64,000 nucleotides of DNA. Origin: Rhodococcoides fascians A25f. Lineage in GTDB: Bacteria > Actinomycetota > Actinomycetes > Mycobacteriales > Mycobacteriaceae. The position numbers and the translations under genes are program-made. Where the stretch lies: NCBI RefSeq assembly GCF_000760935.2, contig NZ_CP049744.1:310001-374000 (forward strand), read 5' to 3'. This document shows, piece after piece, positions 33,260-41,732 of this stretch (positions within the stretch are counted from its first letter, which is position 1; each line of letters opens with the position of its first letter). The notes beneath the pieces are model-generated. The model worked only from the letters and a program-made list of their open reading frames with translations. It was not told where the DNA came from and searched no databases.

Positions 33260-35092
33260 TCAGGGCCCGCCGGTCAGCAGATCCGGTGGAATTTCGCGAT
33301 CCTGGGCGATGGCGTCGAAGAATGCCGGTGCGCGGGTGTCGTCCCACAACAGCACGTTTCCGACGTCGGAGTCCTGGAATCCGCCGACCGGCACCGTCGT
33401 GGTCACCGGACCTCCGCGCATCGCCCAGGCCAGCGCGGCGAGGTTCCAGATGTGGTCTCCCTCGTCGACGCTCAACGACGACGCCGTATCGGACACCAGC
33501 GGCCACAGCTTCAGTGGGTTGAGGAAAGTCGATGCGCTGGTGGCTTTTTCGAGCAGTGCGGACATGAATGCCCGCTGGTTGTTCATCCGGTCGAGATCGG
33601 CCAGCGCGGTTGCGCGGGACCGTACGAACCCGAGCGCCTCGGACCCGGTGAGATCCTGGCAGCCGGCGGGAATGTTGATGCCCGCCAACGGATCGTCGAT
33701 TGCGTTCTGTACGCACACGTTCACCCCGCCGACCGCGTCGACTATCCCGGCGAAGCCGCCGAAGCCGATCTCGGCGTAGTGATCGATGTGCACCCCGGTC
33801 GCGCCTTCGACCGTCTGTACCAACAGCGACGGTCCACCGAATGCGAAGGCCGCGTTGAGCTTGTCTTCGCCGTTGCCCGGAATGGACACGTACGAATCGC
33901 GAGGCAGGCTGACCATCGTGGTCGCCCCGCTGCCCTCGGGAATGTGGATCAGGATGATCGTGTCGGTGCGGCTCGGGCCCACATCGCCGCCGGTGGCCAG
34001 CGTGGCCTCCTGCTCCGGCGTGAGGCCTGCCCGTGAATCCGACCCGACGAGAAGCCAATTGGTGCCCGGGGTGTCTCCGACGCGACCAGGGTAGGAGGTG
34101 AGGGCGTCGACTCGCGTCAACGAGCTGTCGACGTAGTAGACGACGCCGCCGATTCCCAGCACGAGAACGAGCAGCACGATCAGGAATCGTCGACCCCAGC
34201 GTCTGGGTTTGCGCGGCTTCGCGGCCTTCGGTGGACGCGAATCTCGTTGTGGTCGAGCCGGTTGTGGTCTAGCGGGTTCCGGCCGGCGCTGTGCAGGCGC
34301 TGCGGGTTGCTTGCGCTCCTCGGTGAACGGCTCCGGTTGCTGGCGCGGGGCATACCCGGTGCGGCCCTGCTGCTCGTCCGCGGAGCGTGAGTACTGACGC
34401 GTCGAATTGGGTGTATCGGGTGTATCGGACCGGGGTGAACGAGACTGTGCCGAACCGGGTTCCGGCGCCTGCGACCACGCCTGCTGCGCCGCGGCCGAGC
34501 GTGCCGGCCCGGCCACAGGCCGGCCGTCGCGACGAATGAACTCGGTGCCTTCCGGTACCTGACCCGGTGGGACGGGGAGGCCGCGTGCCGGACGCTCGGG
34601 CGGTGACCCCGGACGCTGCGACATCGGTCCCTGACGATGGGGAGGCTCTGGGTTGTACTGGCGCGGCCCTCGCTCGGGTGGCGGCTGGCCGGGGCGATAC
34701 CCGCGAGGGGGCGGCGGCTGCTGGGCGGACGGCTGTCGGAGGGGCCGCTGGCCGGGTGGTTGTTGGCCGGGGGACTGTTGGCCGTGCCGGTTGGGGCGCT
34801 GCTGGTCGGGCGGCTGCCGGCGGGGTGGCTGCTGCGGGGGTTGCCCCTCGGCGCGACGAGGCTGGGCTGCTGGACCGGGATGGGGTGCTGGACCGGGCCT
34901 AGCTGTTGGACCGGGCTGGGGCGCTGGATCGGGTCGGCCGTGACGACTCGGCATCGATCGGTCGGGCGGCGTGCGCCCCGGAGGCGGTGTCTGGCCCGGA
35001 GGGGGTGCCTGGCCTGGAGGGGGCGTCCGACCGGGAGGCGGCGTGCGCCGGTCCGGCCCGCCGTGCCGTCCGTAGCGATCGTCGTCGTTCAC
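33260..35092 (-). CDS. LytR-CpsA-Psr (LCP) family protein with long proline-rich arm
   Basis: This 610-residue protein has three parts: about 300 residues of cytosolic Pro/Gln/Arg-rich sequence with PPPG repeats near residues 17-45, one helix (RRFLIVLLVLVLGIGGVVYY), and an extracellular LCP domain with WLLVGSDSRAGL, SRTDTIILIHIP, SLPRDSYVSIPG and FVRSRATALADLDRMNNQRA, which carry the Arg/Asp residues that handle polyprenyl-pyrophosphate substrates. LCP enzymes attach arabinogalactan or other polymers to peptidoglycan. The arm is far longer than in most LCP proteins and may scaffold cytosolic partners. In M. tuberculosis a related gene (Rv3840) also neighbours ferritin. Confidence 0.9.
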   Translation of the reverse strand: MNDDDRYGRHGGPDRRTPPPGRTPPPGQAPPPGQTPPPGRTPPDRSMPSRHGRPDPAPQPGPTARPGPAPHPGPAAQPRRAEGQPPQQPPRRQPPDQQRPNRHGQQSPGQQPPGQRPLRQPSAQQPPPPRGYRPGQPPPERGPRQYNPEPPHRQGPMSQRPGSPPERPARGLPVPPGQVPEGTEFIRRDGRPVAGPARSAAAQQAWSQAPEPGSAQSRSPRSDTPDTPNSTRQYSRSADEQQGRTGYAPRQQPEPFTEERKQPAAPAQRRPEPARPQPARPQRDSRPPKAAKPRKPRRWGRRFLIVLLVLVLGIGGVVYYVDSSLTRVDALTSYPGRVGDTPGTNWLLVGSDSRAGLTPEQEATLATGGDVGPSRTDTIILIHIPEGSGATTMVSLPRDSYVSIPGNGEDKLNAAFAFGGPSLLVQTVEGATGVHIDHYAEIGFGGFAGIVDAVGGVNVCVQNAIDDPLAGINIPAGCQDLTGSEALGFVRSRATALADLDRMNNQRAFMSALLEKATSASTFLNPLKLWPLVSDTASSLSVDEGDHIWNLAALAWAMRGGPVTTTVPVGGFQDSDVGNVLLWDDTRAPAFFDAIAQDREIPPDLLTGGP

Positions 35093-35155
35093 GGATCGAC
35101 TGTAGCTGTCGGCGCGGGAACACCATGGTTCCTCGAGCCTGGATCGGGTCTGGAT

Positions 35156-35965
35156 TCAGGGGAGCCACGACAGATGTTCGCGCAGGAGGGCATAGCCGAC
35201 GAAGGCGACGATATCGATCAGAGCATGCGCGATCAGCAGCGGCCAGAGCCTGCCGGTGCGCTGCCAGTAGCGGCCGAAGACCAGCCCCATCAGGAAGTTT
35301 CCGACGCCTCCGCCCACCCCTTGATAGAGGTGGTAGCTCCCGCGCAGCAGCGCCGAACACAGCAGAGACTTGTTTTCACCGAGCCCGAGTCTGCGTAGCC
35401 GGGAGATCAGGTAGGCCACGACGATGATCTCCTCGGCACCGGAGTTGGCCAGCGCGTACAGGATCAGGGCCGGCACGCGCCACCAGTGGTCGTCGAGTGC
35501 GCTGGGAACGACGTTCAGATTGAAGCCGAGAGCATTGCCGACGAGATACAGCGCCAGGCCGGGCAGCCCGATCAATGCCGCCAGTCCGACGCCGTGACCG
35601 AGGTCGATCTTCAGGCGCGGTCTGGCCAGTCCGATCGCCCGCGGTGCCAGGTCGGCTCGCCACAACAGGTACAGACCCAGCCCGCCCCAGGCGCACAACC
35701 GCAGAATGCTGAGCAGTTGGAACAACAGATCGATCAGGCTGAAGCTCGACCGCGACGAGTTCAGAGCCACGGTCTGATCGGACAGCGCCGCGGTCTGTAG
35801 GGCGTCCTCGACGAGCGAGAGGATGCTGCTCATTCCGCTGAGGCCGAACGTCACCAGCAGTACGATCGCGATCTCGACTTTGATGGTCGTGCGCTCGCGA
35901 GCGTCGGGCAGGGGAGCCGTGCGCTCCGGCGGCGGTGGCGTCAACCAGCTCTTGAAGTCGATCAC
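35156..35965 (-). CDS. CPBP-type intramembrane metalloprotease homologue
   Basis: This 269-residue membrane protein has about eight helices. The CPBP/Abi pattern is present as AEEIIVVAYLISRL, SYHLYQGVGG and LLIAHALIDIVAF, giving the Glu pair and the two His-bearing motifs. In most family members the first motif reads EExxxR; here Tyr stands where Arg is expected. Family members include CAAX prenyl-proteases and bacteriocin self-immunity proteins. The substrate is unknown. It lies 63 nt upstream of the LCP gene in the same direction and 33 nt after DUF2470. Confidence 0.82.
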   Translation of the reverse strand: MIDFKSWLTPPPPERTAPLPDARERTTIKVEIAIVLLVTFGLSGMSSILSLVEDALQTAALSDQTVALNSSRSSFSLIDLLFQLLSILRLCAWGGLGLYLLWRADLAPRAIGLARPRLKIDLGHGVGLAALIGLPGLALYLVGNALGFNLNVVPSALDDHWWRVPALILYALANSGAEEIIVVAYLISRLRRLGLGENKSLLCSALLRGSYHLYQGVGGGVGNFLMGLVFGRYWQRTGRLWPLLIAHALIDIVAFVGYALLREHLSWLP

Positions 35966-35998
35966 CGCACGAGTCTGCCCTGTTTCTCGAAACGTGCG

Positions 35999-36769
35999 TC
36001 AGCCGCGAGCGCGTAGGCCGTTCAGAAACGGGCAACCGGCGAGTACGCGGAGCGCGCGACTGAGCGAGAGGACGTCGTCGACGGGCTCGGCAAATCCCAG
36101 GCGGACGTCGTTGTCACCGCAGTCGCTCTCGATGCGCAGCCGAATTCCGTAGCGATCGATACCCAACGGACGGATTCGACCCTGCCGCAGGGACGGCGGG
36201 AGGCGTCGGGACAGTTGGGCGAGCAGATCGGGATGGTCGGAATCGAGGTGCTCGAGCCAGCTCGTCTCCATCTCCCAGAACGGATCGGGTTCGGCCGCCA
36301 GCAGCGATTCGACGTCGACGGGTTCCGCACCGGTACTGTCCGCGACCACTGCCGAGCCCACGATCAGCCGCATCAGCGAGGTGGTGTGGCCGACGTCGAG
36401 CAGGGCCGGGTGCGGGTGTTCTGCGGCCACGGCTCCCGCCATGGGACGCATCAGCGATTCCGGGACCGGACGCAGATCGCCGCGTAGCCACACCAGCGAA
36501 CGCACCGGTTCGCGCAGTGCCAGTGGCGCGTGATCGGTGAGTTCGAGGACGGCAGGAATGCCCGTCCGCGAGGATTGCCAGGTGTCGGCGTCGTCGAGAG
36601 AGTCGGTGGGGACGGCCAGGATCATCTCGCCGTTGGGTCGCAGGTGATGAAGGGACGTGACCACCGGGTCGCTGCCGTCGATGGCCAGGGCGGCACCCTC
36701 GGCGCGCATGCAGGCACTGCGCACGCGTTCGGCAGTGGACGGTCCGGTGGTGGTGGTTGCGCCGAGCAT
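35999..36769 (-). CDS. DUF2470 (HugZ-like C-terminal) protein, iron-regulated
   Basis: This 256-residue soluble protein has a split-barrel-like N-terminal part and a C-terminal DUF2470 region (SWLEHLDSDHPDLLAQLSRR and RIRPLGIDRYGIRLRIES). DUF2470 is the domain fused to HugZ-type heme-degrading enzymes, but heme binding is not proven here. The ATG at 36769 has GGAGGAG upstream and was preferred over the earlier ATG. A good DtxR/IdeR box lies over the start region of its promoter. The M. tuberculosis counterpart Rv3839 is, to my knowledge, repressed by IdeR with iron. Confidence 0.8.
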   Translation of the reverse strand: MLGATTTTGPSTAERVRSACMRAEGAALAIDGSDPVVTSLHHLRPNGEMILAVPTDSLDDADTWQSSRTGIPAVLELTDHAPLALREPVRSLVWLRGDLRPVPESLMRPMAGAVAAEHPHPALLDVGHTTSLMRLIVGSAVVADSTGAEPVDVESLLAAEPDPFWEMETSWLEHLDSDHPDLLAQLSRRLPPSLRQGRIRPLGIDRYGIRLRIESDCGDNDVRLGFAEPVDDVLSLSRALRVLAGCPFLNGLRARG

Positions 36770-36800
36770 GGGCTCCTCCGATGCGATCGGGCTGGGCAAG

Positions 36801-36839
36801 AAGGTGAGGCATACCTAAGTAATGTGTCCCTAAGTTATA
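36801..36839 (-). promoter_or_regulatory. IdeR/DtxR iron box and promoter of the DUF2470 gene
   Basis: On the minus strand, TATAAC (36834-36839) fits a -10 element, and CTTAGGTATGCCTCACCTT (36801-36819) directly follows it. The latter matches the iron-box consensus TTAGGTTAGGCTAACCTAA at 13 of 19 positions. A second half-like TTAGG lies at 36828. Placement just past the -10 fits repression by iron-loaded regulator. Confidence 0.65.
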
Positions 36840-36886
36840 CCGGTGTGGCGAGGATCGCAAGAGCATCCCGGGGCTACGGTGAGGGC

Positions 36887-37609
36887 GTGCCGATTCCGTT
36901 GACCCTCGGTGTGCCACACCGACCCGACCCGAACGCACTCGTGCACGGGTTGCTGCTGCCGATCTGCTCCGATTCCGACGAGCTCAACGCCGCCCCACGA
37001 GGGGCCGAGTACGGCCCGCCCGTGGTCCGAGCGTCGACTCTGCTCGCGACGACGGACACGGCCGATCTCGGACGCATCGTGGTGCACCTCGACATCGACC
37101 CGGACGAACTCCGCGCGAGTCGAACCGGCGGATACGAGGTGGTCCGATTCGACGTGGACGCCCCCGCGGAACATCTCGCCGATGCGCTCGCGCTGCGGTT
37201 GCCCTCGCCGCTGGTCGTCTTCCCGGTGTTCGACGCCATCGACGTGGCCGAGACCGCGGAGGCCGTCGTCTTCGCGCACCGGACTCCGGGCATCAGCGTC
37301 GCCGACACCCCGAGACGCATCGCCGACGTGCTCGCCGTGGTCTCCCATGCAGACGTCGGCCTGGTCGCCCGCGCAGACACCGGCGACGACGTCCTGGCGA
37401 TCCTCGCTGCGACGGTGGCATCGCTGCGCGGAGACGACATCAGCGCAGCTCTGGCCGCCCCCGATGTCGCCGCGCTGCGGGCCCTGATCCCCGAGGCCGC
37501 GGAGGCGGTGCGCGAGGTGCTGCTCGGAATCGAGATCGCCGACGCCGTCGCTGCCCGCGCACGGCTCGTCGAGATCGGTTTGATCGCTTCGCGGACGTCG
37601 ACAACGTAA
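36887..37609 (+). CDS. Conserved hypothetical protein upstream of pheA
   Basis: This 240-residue protein starts at a GTG and reads VPIPLTLGVPHRPDPNALVH. It is Ala/Asp/Val-rich with no signal peptide and no motif I can name. The helical C-terminus (RALIPEAAEAVREVLLGIEI) ends ten bases before pheA, so it is likely co-transcribed with it. A TACGGT sequence 9 bases upstream of the GTG could be a -10 for a leaderless transcript. The protein is divergent from the iron-regulated DUF2470 gene. Confidence 0.6.
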   Translation: MPIPLTLGVPHRPDPNALVHGLLLPICSDSDELNAAPRGAEYGPPVVRASTLLATTDTADLGRIVVHLDIDPDELRASRTGGYEVVRFDVDAPAEHLADALALRLPSPLVVFPVFDAIDVAETAEAVVFAHRTPGISVADTPRRIADVLAVVSHADVGLVARADTGDDVLAILAATVASLRGDDISAALAAPDVAALRALIPEAAEAVREVLLGIEIADAVAARARLVEIGLIASRTSTT

Positions 37610-37618
37610 CCTCGAGGC

Positions 37619-38551
37619 GTGCCTCGCATCGCTTATTTCGGCCCATCCGGAACGTTCACGGAGATGGCGCTGGCGCAGTTCGAAAAGCTCGGAACCATCG
37701 CCGCCGTCGGTCTGGACGGTGCCGTCGAGCGCGTGACGGCAGCGAGCCCGCCCGCGGCACTCGAGGCCGTGCGTTCGGGTAACGCCGACGCGGCCGTCGT
37801 TCCCATCGAAAGTTCGATCGAGGGCGCGGTACCGCCGACCCTCGACGCGTTGTCCGAGGGTCGCCGGTTGCAGATCGTCGCCGAGACCGAGATCGAGGTG
37901 GCCTTCACCATTCTCGGGGGCCCCGGCGTCACCCTGGATTCGGCCCGCACGATCAGCGCCTACCCCATCGCGCTCAATCAGGTGCGACAGTGGTTGCAGG
38001 CCACCATACCCGGCGCGGCAGTGCAGTCGGCCTCGTCGAATGCCGGTGCGGCAGAAGATGTTGCCGCCGGAATGGTCGACGCAGCGGTCTCGACACGGTT
38101 GGCCGGTGAGCGCCTGGCGCTGCCGACGTTGGCCGACGGGATCATCGACGTCGAGGGTGCGCGAACCCGGTTCGTGCTGGTGACACCGCCTCGGCCGGTT
38201 GCTCCCCGCACCGGTGCAGACCGCACCGCCGTGGTGCTCGAGCCACCCAACGACCCGGGCACCCTGCCTGCGGCGTTGGCCGAGTTCGGAATTCGCAACA
38301 TCGACCTGACGTTCATCGAATCACGTCCTACGCGTTCGCAATTCGGCACGTACCGATTCTTCGTCGACTGCGCGGGCCATGTCGAGGATCCGCTCGTCGC
38401 CGAAGCGCTGACGGCATTCCATCGCAAGATGCCGCTGCGGTTCCTCGGATCGTGGCCCATCGCAACGGGAGCGGGTGGATCGGTGCCGCCGCCGATCGAC
38501 GAGCACGTGCAGTGGCTCGAAGATATTCGCGCCGGACGCGGTGATCTGTGA
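37619..38551 (+). CDS. pheA: Prephenate dehydratase
   Basis: This 310-residue enzyme turns prephenate into phenylpyruvate for phenylalanine synthesis. The catalytic domain starts RIAYFGPSGTFTEMAL and contains VVPIESSIEGAVPPTLDAL and the hallmark ARTRFVLV (Thr-Arg-Phe). The C-terminal ~90 residues are an ACT regulatory domain, with ESRPTRSQFGTYRFFVD as the phenylalanine-sensing stretch. The start is GTG. No chorismate mutase domain is fused, as is usual in actinobacteria. The next gene overlaps its stop. Confidence 0.96.
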   Translation: MPRIAYFGPSGTFTEMALAQFEKLGTIAAVGLDGAVERVTAASPPAALEAVRSGNADAAVVPIESSIEGAVPPTLDALSEGRRLQIVAETEIEVAFTILGGPGVTLDSARTISAYPIALNQVRQWLQATIPGAAVQSASSNAGAAEDVAAGMVDAAVSTRLAGERLALPTLADGIIDVEGARTRFVLVTPPRPVAPRTGADRTAVVLEPPNDPGTLPAALAEFGIRNIDLTFIESRPTRSQFGTYRFFVDCAGHVEDPLVAEALTAFHRKMPLRFLGSWPIATGAGGSVPPPIDEHVQWLEDIRAGRGDL

Positions 38552-39213
38552 TGGGCAAGCTGATTCTGGTGCGGCACGGTCAGACGAAAGCCAACGTTGC
38601 GAAGAAGCTCGATACCGCTCCGCCCGGAGCCGAGTTGACCGAGCTGGGTCACCAGCAAGCCGAAAGCTATGCCCGGACCTGGGTGGGGCACCCACCTGCC
38701 GTCCTCGTGTCTTCGATTGCGTTGCGCGCGAAGCAAACTGCCGGCTACATCGAGCGGGCAACCGGGGTTCCCCTCGTGGTGACCGAAGGAATTCAGGAGA
38801 CCTACGCCGGAGATCTCGAAGACCGAGACGACCCCGATGCGCACAAGGAGTTCACCGAGGTCTTCCATCGCTGGCACACCGGCGATCTGGCGGCGACAGT
38901 GCCGGGTGGAGACAGCGGGCATTCGGTGCTGGAGCGTTATGTGCCGGTGCTCGGTGCGTTGCGCGCGCAGTACCTCGGCGACGACACGGCCGGCGATGTC
39001 GTCGTCGTGAGCCACGGTGCCGCCATCAGATTGGTCGCGGCCGTACTGGCCGGCGTCGACGGCACGTTCGCAGCCGACAACCATCTCGACAACACCCAGA
39101 CGGTGGAACTGTTGCCGCTGCCCGGCGGGGGGTGGGCCTGCGGTAAGTGGGGCACATTCCTGCCGCCGTTCGAGGGCCAGGGCAGCGAGAAGGCCGACAA
39201 CCCGATCAGCTGA
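38551..39213 (+). CDS. Histidine phosphatase superfamily protein (GpmB-like)
   Basis: This 220-residue enzyme has the RHG motif LVRHGQTKAN near its start and the second catalytic part VVVSHGAAIRLVAAVLAG, both His residues being present. QETYAGDLEDRDD supplies the acid. Members range from phosphoglycerate mutase to phosphatases acting on small phosphoesters; the activity here is not determined. The ATG overlaps the pheA stop (TGATG); a GTG three bases earlier is also possible. The M. tuberculosis counterpart (Rv3837c) also follows pheA. Confidence 0.88.
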   Translation: MGKLILVRHGQTKANVAKKLDTAPPGAELTELGHQQAESYARTWVGHPPAVLVSSIALRAKQTAGYIERATGVPLVVTEGIQETYAGDLEDRDDPDAHKEFTEVFHRWHTGDLAATVPGGDSGHSVLERYVPVLGALRAQYLGDDTAGDVVVVSHGAAIRLVAAVLAGVDGTFAADNHLDNTQTVELLPLPGGGWACGKWGTFLPPFEGQGSEKADNPIS

Positions 39214-39217
39214 GCCT

Positions 39218-39265
39218 GTCAGACCCTGTCTTCGTCAGACCCGGTTTTCGTCAGACCCGGTATTC
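39218..39265. repeat. Three tandem 16-bp repeats at the espG 3' end
   Basis: GTCAGACCCTGTCTTC, GTCAGACCCGGTTTTC and GTCAGACCCGGTATTC start at 39218, 39234 and 39250 without gaps. The last one includes the stop codon of the EspG-like gene. It fills the gap between convergent genes. Confidence 0.7.
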
Positions 39266-40075
39266 CCGAGCCGACTCGATCAACTCGGTCAGTGCCGCCG
39301 TCACCTTGCGGTCCGTCGCCCCGGTCAATGAGCTCCAGGACGTGCCGTCGGCAGCCAGGGTGGAGGTGGCGACGATGCGTCCGGCTCGGGTATCGAACAG
39401 GGCGACGGGTCTACCGGCCACGTGCCGGGTGCCGTGTCTGGGCGCCACAGCCGTGATCTCGGTTCTGCCGGCGCACGTGGACATGGCCGATGCCAGGGCC
39501 GACGCGCGGTCGTTGGCTATTCCGATGCGGCCGAGGCGGGATGCGGTTGCTCCGACATCGCTCGGTGCGGCATCGAGGGCCTCGGCCAACAATGCGGTGG
39601 GAGCGTTGATGACGCCGGGGTCGAACGGCGTATCGGCACCGATCGTCACAGCGAGATCTCGGGCCGGGTCGCCGTGAATGACGCGGATGGTGACGACGTT
39701 CTCTCGCCGGACCGCGGAGACCGTGATCCGGTCGTCGGACGCAACGCAGATCCGGGTGGTGGGAGCCGGCTCGTCGCTCTCGACGTCGAACACTCGCGCC
39801 GAGACGTACCAGTGCGGTTGTTCGAGAACCCGCATCCACTGTTGCAGATCCTCGTGAACTCGGCCGCCGGTGATCAGGCCGACGTTGTCCAGTGCGTCTC
39901 GGCCACGACCGAGGGCGCGATCTCGGGCAGCGGCGTCGTCGAAGCGCGGAAACACGTCGAGGACGACGGGCAGTTCGGCGATGGACAGCTCGTCGACCAG
40001 GAAGTCCATCTCGTCCACACCGAGCGCGGCGTTCGGCAGTGTGTGGCCCACCGGCACGGTTCCCAAGTCGATCAA
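39251..40075 (-). CDS. EspG-family ESX secretion chaperone
   Basis: This 274-residue cytosolic protein has the EspG layout: VDEMDFLVDELSIAELPVVL near the N-terminus, then a central LQQWMRVLEQPHWYVSARVF and a C-terminal part with LIESAREYRV. EspG proteins bind the tip of PE-PPE pairs and keep them soluble until type VII secretion. The TTG start overlaps the PPE stop (TTGA), so translation is coupled to the presumed client. No ESX membrane or ATPase genes are in the window. Confidence 0.78.
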   Translation of the reverse strand: MIDLGTVPVGHTLPNAALGVDEMDFLVDELSIAELPVVLDVFPRFDDAAARDRALGRGRDALDNVGLITGGRVHEDLQQWMRVLEQPHWYVSARVFDVESDEPAPTTRICVASDDRITVSAVRRENVVTIRVIHGDPARDLAVTIGADTPFDPGVINAPTALLAEALDAAPSDVGATASRLGRIGIANDRASALASAMSTCAGRTEITAVAPRHGTRHVAGRPVALFDTRAGRIVATSTLAADGTSWSSLTGATDRKVTAALTELIESAREYRV

Positions 40076-41250
40076 CGGCCGTTTCCGCTGGTATCGGGTA
40101 CAAACAGGGCTGGATCCGCACCGATGACGGACGGTGCGACGGTACGGCCGTCGGCGAAGTGCTCGAACTGCTTGAGGTAGTCCGGGGTCTCGTGTTCGTC
40201 GTCCTCGGCCTGGCCGCGTGCGCCCGATGCGGGCGCACCCGCCGTGCCGGTCCCACGCTGTGCGAGGCCCCCGTCGGCGGCGGTGGGTGCGCCGAACGCG
40301 TTGGCAGGGCCGCTCTGGCCTGGACCCAAGAGCGTCGAACCGCCACCGGCAGGACTCGGCGCAGACCCGGGCATTCCGACACCGCCGAAGCCCCCGAGTC
40401 CGGCACCTCCTGCCCCGAACGAGACCGGACGCGTGGAGGCCGGGCCGACCGCGAGAGGCGCCGAACCGCCGGGCGTGAATCCGTGACCGCCGCCGACCCC
40501 GGATCCGCCGGACAGTGCCGTCGACCCGATGGTCGACGCGGCGGTGGCCACGGTGGACACACCGGTACTGGCGATGGAGGTGGCAGCGCTACCGATCTGT
40601 CCGGCGGCCGCGGCCACTCCGGGGTTCTGTGTTGCCGCCATCAGGCCGCCGATCGCAGCCTGGACGGGCGAGGTCATCACGGCGTTGGCGAACTTTCCGA
40701 GGCCGCTGCCGGAATCGGACACGATCGCGGGCGGATGATCGAAGGTGGTCTTGACGATGCGGTGCGAGTTGACCAGCTCGAATCCCTCCATCACCAGGGC
40801 TGCCCGGATGTCGAGCAACCGGTCTGCCACCTCGGCTGCCTCGTAGCTGCCGTTCAGCGCGCCGCCCGTGGAGGCGGCGGTGACCTTGGCGGCCTGCACG
40901 ACGCCGATTTCCACCAGTGACGGCATGGTCGCGAGCGCCACGCCATAGGTGGTCCCGGCGGCGGGAGCCTCGACCGACAGCGCGGCCGCTTTCAATGCCG
41001 TTGCACCGGTCCACGTTGCGAAACGTGCGAGCGCGGCCTGAGCGAGGAGGGCCGAATCGCCCTCCCACCCGGCGGTCAACGCCGCAGTGACCGCGGCGAT
41101 ACTCGCCGACGCCTCCGTGAACGCCGCAGCAACCGAACCCCACGCGCCGCCGGCGACGTGCAACGGCACCGGACCCGGCCCGAGCAGTCGGGTCGAATTT
41201 CCCGTTGCCGTGCGCGGTAGCCACACCACACCTGTCACTCCGAGCGTCAT
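40072..41250 (-). CDS. PPE-domain protein
   Basis: This 392-residue protein has a helical N-terminal ~160 residues with a WxG-type turn at GWEGDSA (61-67), the site that forms half of the type VII signal in PE-PPE pairs. It continues with a Gly/Ala/Ser-rich low-complexity middle (residues ~180-330) and ends in a conserved tail YLKQFEHFADGRTVAPSVIG. Nocardial and rhodococcal PPE proteins share this tail. The PE gene upstream and the EspG gene downstream lie in the same operon. It is probably secreted or surface-bound. Confidence 0.8.
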   Translation of the reverse strand: MTLGVTGVVWLPRTATGNSTRLLGPGPVPLHVAGGAWGSVAAAFTEASASIAAVTAALTAGWEGDSALLAQAALARFATWTGATALKAAALSVEAPAAGTTYGVALATMPSLVEIGVVQAAKVTAASTGGALNGSYEAAEVADRLLDIRAALVMEGFELVNSHRIVKTTFDHPPAIVSDSGSGLGKFANAVMTSPVQAAIGGLMAATQNPGVAAAAGQIGSAATSIASTGVSTVATAASTIGSTALSGGSGVGGGHGFTPGGSAPLAVGPASTRPVSFGAGGAGLGGFGGVGMPGSAPSPAGGGSTLLGPGQSGPANAFGAPTAADGGLAQRGTGTAGAPASGARGQAEDDEHETPDYLKQFEHFADGRTVAPSVIGADPALFVPDTSGNGR

Positions 41251-41333
41251 CCTCTAGCCCCCATGATGTTCGAGCCCTGCATCGTTTCTTGTGGTGCGGT
41301 CGAGTTGTGGTGCAGTCGCGTTCGGTGCGAGCG

Positions 41334-41645
41334 TCAGATGCCGGGTAAACCGGGTAGGCCACCCGCTGTGTCGTCGTCGGTGGCCACGTAGTCCGCGGCC
41401 TGCTTTCGTAGTTCCTCGGCGGCGCGGTGTAGCTCTGAAATGCCCTGTGCTGCAGCAGGTCCGAAGGTATCGGCCGCGGTGCCGAAGAATCGTTCGGTGA
41501 GTAGAGAAACCTCGTCGGTGCCGGGCGGCAGGGGCCGCACGGGGATCGCCGTCGCGGTGACGGCGGCCTGCAACCTGGCGGCGACCGCATCGAGCTCCGA
41601 CGCAGCGAGCTGCAGTGCCACCGGATCCACCTTGATGACGGTCAT
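41334..41645 (-). CDS. PE-like small protein with ESX signal
   Basis: This 103-residue protein has a helix-turn-helix hairpin design: MTVIKVDPVALQLAASELDA, a proline-rich turn IPVRPLPPGTDE, and a second helix ELHRAAEELRKQAADYV. The motif YVATD (86-90) fits the YxxxD/E type VII secretion signal at the end of helix 2. The start at 41645 gives the usual PE length; an upstream frame extension is rejected. It should pair with the PPE protein encoded 83 nt downstream, with EspG as chaperone. Confidence 0.75.
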   Translation of the reverse strand: MTVIKVDPVALQLAASELDAVAARLQAAVTATAIPVRPLPPGTDEVSLLTERFFGTAADTFGPAAAQGISELHRAAEELRKQAADYVATDDDTAGGLPGLPGI

Positions 41646-41732
41646 GAGCCACGCCCCCCGATCGAAGAACTTCCACTGTCGGTAGGTAGGACGCCACCGT
41701 GCTCGGTTTGGTTCCATCGAGGCGAGAAATAC

